Below are positions 7,007 through 9,877 of a stretch of 9,877 nucleotides of DNA, one piece after another. The translations under genes and the position numbers were made by a program. Below the pieces are notes generated by a model, which saw only the letters and a list, made by a program, of their open reading frames with translations, was not told where the DNA came from and made no database searches. The stretch's first letter is position 1. Each line of letters begins with the position of its first letter. The stretch lies in assembly GCA_036555065.1 (NCBI GenBank), contig DATBLZ010000177.1:1-9877 (forward strand), in the 5' to 3' direction. This DNA comes from DATBLZ01 sp036555065. Lineage in GTDB: Bacteria > Pseudomonadota > Gammaproteobacteria > Steroidobacterales > Rariloculaceae.

Positions 7007-7034
7007 AATATAGAACGACGTTCAGCATGAACAA
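7007..7034 (-). promoter_or_regulatory. Candidate promoter of the c-di-GMP gene with spacer palindromes
   Basis: On the minus strand, TTGTTC (7029-7034, 3/6) and TATATT (7007-7012, 5/6) are 16 bp apart. The start would fall near 7000, inside the first annotated codons, so it favours translation from Met11 at 6974. The spacer holds the perfect palindrome GAACG-A-CGTTC (7013-7023). A second one, GTTCA-GCA-TGAAC (7020-7032), overlaps both the first and the -35 box. They look like operator half-sites of the GAAC/GTTC type. The spacing between GAAC and GTTC is 3 bp, one short of the Gram-positive-type LexA box, so I do not name a regulator. Confidence 0.4.
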
Positions 7035-7044
7035 CACTCGCATT

Positions 7045-7075
7045 TTGACATTAATTCAATGAATTACAAGATATT
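7045..7075 (+). promoter_or_regulatory. Candidate promoter of the lipoprotein gene with an operator-like palindrome
   Basis: A perfect -35 box TTGACA (7045-7050) is followed by GATATT (7070-7075, 4/6) with a long spacer of 19 bp; CAAGAT at 16 bp is a poorer alternative. The spacer contains the perfect 15-bp palindrome TAATTCA-A-TGAATTA (7052-7066), in the position where a repressor, or an activator that untwists a long spacer, would act. The start would be near 7082, about 120 nt before the ATG at 7201. Confidence 0.45.
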
Positions 7076-7081
7076 TTAGAG

Positions 7082-7200
7082 ACGCTCTACCGGGTTTCTC
7101 GCCGGCCTCGCTCAAGCGACATAAGGCGGCCCGTCAACCGGGGGCCCAGCGGCGCGTTAAATTGGGCCAGCACACAGGGAATCGCCTCGAGGAGGCAGTC
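7082..7200 (+). other. Structured 5' leader of the lipoprotein mRNA (predicted)
   Basis: No gene fits here. The segment GGGCCCA (7142-7148) can pair either with GGCCC upstream (7128-7132) or with TGGGCC downstream (7163-7168), and the two stems exclude each other. Just before the gene, GCCTC (7184-7188) and GAGGC (7192-7196) pair around a GAG loop and take in the Shine-Dalgarno. I do not recognise a known riboswitch. The region is GC-rich, so chance pairing is possible. Confidence 0.35.
7189..7195 (+). promoter_or_regulatory. Ribosome binding site that fixes the lipoprotein start
   Basis: GAGGAGG ends 5 nt before the ATG at 7201. It makes that ATG the start rather than the in-frame TTG at 7162. 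The resulting N terminus is a proper lipoprotein signal peptide. Confidence 0.8.
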
Positions 7201-9078
7201 ATGGATCTCGAATCGATCATTCGGCGCGGCCCAACGCTCTTAGGGCATGCAGCGGCGTTCGCTGCGGCGCTCACGCTCGTCGGTTGTGGCAGCTCGGGCG
7301 GCGGCTCCACCCAAGCGGGCACGAATCCGCCGAGCTCTACGCAGGGCCAAGTCGTTGTCGCGCTGACCGACGCCGACGGCGACTTCTTGAGCTACATCGT
7401 CGACGTCGAGTCGATCACGCTGCATCGCGCGGCCGGCGGCACGGTCGAGACCTTGCCGGCGACGACGCGCATCGATTTCTCCGAGCTGACAGAGTTCTCC
7501 GAGATCTTCAGCGCGGCGACGCTCGCGCCCGGCGACATCGACGGCGGAACTATTCGGCTCAACTACGCAAACGCCGAGATCTCCGTCGAGCGCGGCGGCA
7601 ACATCGTCGCGGCCACTGCAGTCGATGCGAACGGTAATGCGCTCGGCGTCGTCGATCTCGAGATCCGGCTCGACGACCGCGAGCATTTGATCGTCACCGC
7701 CGGTAGAACCGCGTTTCTCACCATCGACTTCGACCTCGCTGCGTCAAACGACGTCGATCTTTCAGTAACTCCCGTGAAGGTCACCGCGCGGCCGTACTTG
7801 GTCGCCGAGGTGCAACCCGTTACGGAAAAGGAGCTGCGCGTTCGCGGCTCGCTCGTCGATGTCGATGTCGGCGCGAGCACCTACGACATTCGCGTGCGCC
7901 CGTGGCACAAGCACGACGGCGATCATGGCCCCTTCACAGTCCACACGACGCCGACGACGACTTTCGAAATCGGCGATGCGAGCTACACGGGGAAGCCCGG
8001 GCTCGAAGCGCTCGACAAGCTGCCGGCGGGAACGCTCACAGTCGCTTTCGGCGTTCTCGATTTCCAGGCGCACACCTTCACGGCCGAGGCCGTCCAGGCC
8101 GGCGACAGCGTCGGCGGCGACAAATTCGCGGCCGTCCACGGCAACGTCGTTGCGCGCACGAGCGATACGTTGACGCTCAAAGGTGCGATCGCCGTGTTTC
8201 GCGATCGGCCCGCGCGCTTCCGCCGCACGATCACGGTCAAAGTCGGCCCCGAAACCGGCGTCAGCAAAGCCGGGTATCCGAATGCAGTCGTCGACATCGG
8301 CGACGTCTCGGTCGGGCAACGGGTCGTTGCGCTCGGCCAATTCACGAACCCGGACGTCGCGAGCATCGACGCGTTGGTCCTAGACGCCACCGCAGGCCGC
8401 GTGCGCATGCTGGCCACGCGCTTAAGCGGCATCGTGACCGAGCTCAACCCCGGGCAGATCGACATGCGCTTGCGCGGCATCGATCACCTCGGCATCGATA
8501 TGTTCGATTTCACGGGCACGGGCATCAACGCAGATAGCGACGCAGATCCGCTCGATTACGAGATCGCGACGCGCACTTTGTCGCTGAGCGGGCTTGCGGT
8601 CGACAAGCCGGCGCGTGTGCTCGGTTTCGTCGCGCCGTTCGGCGAAGCGCCGCCTGACTTCGCGGCCAGCACGGTCATCGGCTACGGCGCTCTACCCGCC
8701 GCGCTCGGTATCGGTTGGGGCGAAGAAGGCACGAGCGCGCCGTTCCTGACGATGGGTCCGAGCAGCTTGGTTTTGGACCTCGCGAATCCCAACATCGGCA
8801 TGCGCCATCATCTGCTCGTCGGCATGCGTGTCGTGGATCTGCTCACACTGCCGGCATCGCCGTCGATCGTACCGACCGACAGGCGCGGGCTCTACGGCAT
8901 CTGGGAGAACGGCGAGATCAAGCTCTTCAGATCGTTCTCCGAGTTCGTGACGGAGCTCGGCGTGCGCCTCGGCGCGGGCAAGAAGGCCCATGGCCTCGCC
9001 GCATACGGTGCGTACGACGACGCGACGAACACGCTGCGAGCGACGCGCGTCGCGGTGCACGTGTCGTCGGCCGATTAG
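7201..9078 (+). CDS. Secreted lipoprotein with DUF4382/DUF5666-like domains
   Basis: This 625-residue protein starts with Arg8-Arg9, a hydrophobic stretch (about 11-27) and the lipobox LVGC, with Cys29 as the lipidated residue. Residue +2 is Gly, so export to the outer membrane is expected by the E. coli sorting rule. A Gly/Ser/Pro linker (30-49) follows. Residues of about 50-200 resemble DUF4382 (VVVALTDADGDFLSYIVDVE, LNYANAEI). After that come about three beta-rich units that look like DUF5666 (roughly 212-290, 298-385 and 400-495), each opening with a 'G-x-V/L' strand and closing with a 'V-x-A-x-G' type strand, then a C-terminal region with no family I recognise. The segment WHKHDGDH (235-242) has three His and two Asp and could bind a metal; this is inference. 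No enzyme active site is visible. The function is unknown. The gene is divergent from the c-di-GMP gene, and its stop overlaps the stop of the MaoC-like gene. Confidence 0.8.
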   Translation: MDLESIIRRGPTLLGHAAAFAAALTLVGCGSSGGGSTQAGTNPPSSTQGQVVVALTDADGDFLSYIVDVESITLHRAAGGTVETLPATTRIDFSELTEFSEIFSAATLAPGDIDGGTIRLNYANAEISVERGGNIVAATAVDANGNALGVVDLEIRLDDREHLIVTAGRTAFLTIDFDLAASNDVDLSVTPVKVTARPYLVAEVQPVTEKELRVRGSLVDVDVGASTYDIRVRPWHKHDGDHGPFTVHTTPTTTFEIGDASYTGKPGLEALDKLPAGTLTVAFGVLDFQAHTFTAEAVQAGDSVGGDKFAAVHGNVVARTSDTLTLKGAIAVFRDRPARFRRTITVKVGPETGVSKAGYPNAVVDIGDVSVGQRVVALGQFTNPDVASIDALVLDATAGRVRMLATRLSGIVTELNPGQIDMRLRGIDHLGIDMFDFTGTGINADSDADPLDYEIATRTLSLSGLAVDKPARVLGFVAPFGEAPPDFAASTVIGYGALPAALGIGWGEEGTSAPFLTMGPSSLVLDLANPNIGMRHHLLVGMRVVDLLTLPASPSIVPTDRRGLYGIWENGEIKLFRSFSEFVTELGVRLGAGKKAHGLAAYGAYDDATNTLRATRVAVHVSSAD

Positions 9079-9533
9079 GAAGCCGGCTTTCGCAACATAA
9101 GGACCTTGCGCCGGCAAGACGCCACGAGCTCGTCGCGTTGATTGAACCCGCGATGCTCGAGCGTCACGATTCCGTTGGTCGGCCGCGATCGGCTCTCTCG
9201 CTTTGCCACAACCTCCGTCTCCACGTGAACCGTGTCGCCGACGAAGAGCGGATTCGGAAAGCTCGCGTCGTCGAGCCCCAAGTTCGCGACCGTGGTACCC
9301 AGCGTGATGTCGTTGATCGAGATTCCGACGATGAGGCCGAGCGTAAAGAAACTGTTCATCAACGGCTGGCCGAACTCCGACACGTTGCGCATGTATTCCT
9401 TGTCGATGTGCAGCGGCGCCGGATTGTGAGTCATCGCGCTGAATAGGACGTTATCGGTCTCCGTGACCGTGCGGCGGATCGCATGCTTGAACACCTGGCC
9501 GACGGTAAACTCTTCGAAGTAGAACCCTGGCAT
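9075..9533 (-). CDS. MaoC-like hot-dog-fold acyl-CoA dehydratase/hydratase
   Basis: This 152-residue protein has the single hot-dog domain of MaoC-like hydratases, which add water to or remove it from enoyl-type CoA thioesters. The N-terminal YFEEFTVGQVFKH and the segment TETDNVLFSAMTHNPAPLHI are characteristic, followed by LGLIVGISI and FVGDTVHVETEV. In (R)-specific enoyl-CoA hydratases the catalytic pair is Asp-x4-His; here the corresponding residues are Asn37 and His42. This N-x4-H form also occurs, as I recall, in the mesaconyl-CoA hydratase-like branch, so the substrate may be a branched or dicarboxylic acyl-CoA; that is inference. GGAGG (9543-9547 on the plus strand) lies 8 nt before the ATG at 9533. 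proC ends 27 bp upstream on the same strand, so the two are probably cotranscribed. The stop codon lies within the end of the convergent lipoprotein gene (4-bp overlap). Confidence 0.88.
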   Translation of the reverse strand: MPGFYFEEFTVGQVFKHAIRRTVTETDNVLFSAMTHNPAPLHIDKEYMRNVSEFGQPLMNSFFTLGLIVGISINDITLGTTVANLGLDDASFPNPLFVGDTVHVETEVVAKRESRSRPTNGIVTLEHRGFNQRDELVASCRRKVLMLRKPAS

Positions 9534-9560
9534 CGTGGCCTGCCTCCGAAACTCCGAGCC

Positions 9561-9877
9561 TCAGTCCGCCGAGAGCTCGCGGCTGCGCTCGGTCGCCGCG
9601 CGCACGGCGCGGCTCATGAGTTGCGCCAACCCTTGCGCGGAGAGCAGCACGTCGAGCGCGGCCTGCGTCGTTCCCTTCGGACTCGTGACGCGACGCCGAA
9701 GCTCCGCGGCAGGCAATCCCGCCTCGCGCGCATAGACGCCTGCACCCGCGACCGTCGCAGTCGCGAGCCGCGCTGCGACATCCGCAGCCAAGCCGACTTC
9801 GCGCCCGGCCTCGGCGAGACATTCGATCAACAGGAACACGTATGCCGGCCCGCTGCCCGAAACGGCCGTTACGGCGT
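9561..9877 (-). CDS. proC: Pyrroline-5-carboxylate reductase, C-terminal part (partial)
   Basis: The last 104 residues of ProC are present; the gene starts beyond the right edge. ProC reduces 1-pyrroline-5-carboxylate to proline with NAD(P)H, the last step of proline synthesis. The fragment opens with AVTAVSGSGPAYVFLLIE, the conserved start of the C-terminal helical dimerisation domain, and continues through ECLAEAGREVGL, TATVAGAG and RRRVTSPKGTTQAALDVL to a final AATERSRELSAD. These match the family signature 'V-T-S-P-x-G-T-T-x-x-A-L'. The reading frame stays open to the window edge, so a start within the window (for example the GTG at 9839) is not real. The NAD(P)-binding Rossmann domain is not in view. 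The MaoC-like gene follows 27 bp downstream. Confidence 0.95.
   Translation of the reverse strand, partial: AVTAVSGSGPAYVFLLIECLAEAGREVGLAADVAARLATATVAGAGVYAREAGLPAAELRRRVTSPKGTTQAALDVLLSAQGLAQLMSRAVRAATERSRELSAD

Noticed and set aside
7013..7023. LexA box
   Set aside because: The GAAC/GTTC half-sites are 3 bp apart, not 4, and nothing around is SOS-related.
7162..7200. TTG at 7162 as the start of the lipoprotein
   Set aside because: It would put the GAGGAGG ribosome site inside the coding region and add residues before a normal signal peptide.
7170..7200. c-di-GMP (GEMM) riboswitch before the lipoprotein gene
   Set aside because: Only a short CACAGGG match is seen. The rest of the conserved core and tetraloop-receptor features are missing.
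7762..8340. Minus-strand open frame of 192 codons opposite the lipoprotein gene
   Set aside because: Arg/Asp/Ala-rich shadow with no start signal of note, opposite a gene with a clear lipobox and ribosome site.
9079..9091. Palindrome AAGCCGGCTT after the lipoprotein stop as a terminator
   Set aside because: It has no loop-forming centre and no T run. It also lies in the coding end of the MaoC-like gene.
1..9877. Defence, phage, transposon, CRISPR or tRNA content
   Set aside because: No such motif, repeat array or gene was found on either strand. All well-supported genes are housekeeping or signalling genes.

Overview
The window looks like chromosomal core DNA from a GC-rich gammaproteobacterium. 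RNase T is mostly confined to that class, and homodimeric-type AceE, a CGFS monothiol glutaredoxin and a NadC of normal length fit with it. A relative of the Xanthomonadales/Nevskiales/Steroidobacter group is my guess; it rests on GC content and gene content, not on any alignment. I see no tRNA or rRNA gene, no insertion sequence, no CRISPR array and no phage gene. Coding density is high and genes often overlap.

Layout. The 5' end of aceE (pyruvate dehydrogenase E1) runs leftwards off the window at 1-161. It is divergent from an M17 leucyl aminopeptidase gene (230-1756), which overlaps rnt (RNase T, 1753-2403) by ATGA. A Grx4-type glutaredoxin gene on the minus strand (2346-2717) converges on rnt and overlaps its end by 58 bp. 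Next comes a rightward pair: a small PuuD-like membrane protein (2821-3423) and nadC (3398-4264), overlapping by 26 bp. A REP-like hairpin lies between nadC and a large leftward gene for a GAF-PAS-PAS-GGDEF-EAL cyclic-di-GMP protein (4305-7004). About 200 bp of AT-richer DNA, the longest non-coding stretch, separates that gene from a divergent gene for an outer-membrane-type lipoprotein with DUF4382/DUF5666-like domains (7201-9078). The last two genes are on the minus strand: a MaoC-like hydratase (9075-9533), whose stop overlaps the lipoprotein's stop, and the C-terminal part of proC (9561-9877, running off the window).

Most genes are housekeeping: central carbon entry, peptide turnover, RNA maturation, Fe-S/redox, NAD synthesis and proline synthesis. 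The part that most deserves attention is 7005-7200. Each of the two divergent genes has a plausible promoter with a near-perfect palindrome in its -35/-10 spacer. The lipoprotein transcript would have a leader of about 120 nt with mutually exclusive stems and a hairpin over its Shine-Dalgarno. I read this as a possible regulated c-di-GMP/surface-lipoprotein divergon; that is inference from sequence structure. Two other divergent junctions (162-229 and 2718-2820) carry candidate promoter pairs whose -10 boxes overlap on opposite strands.
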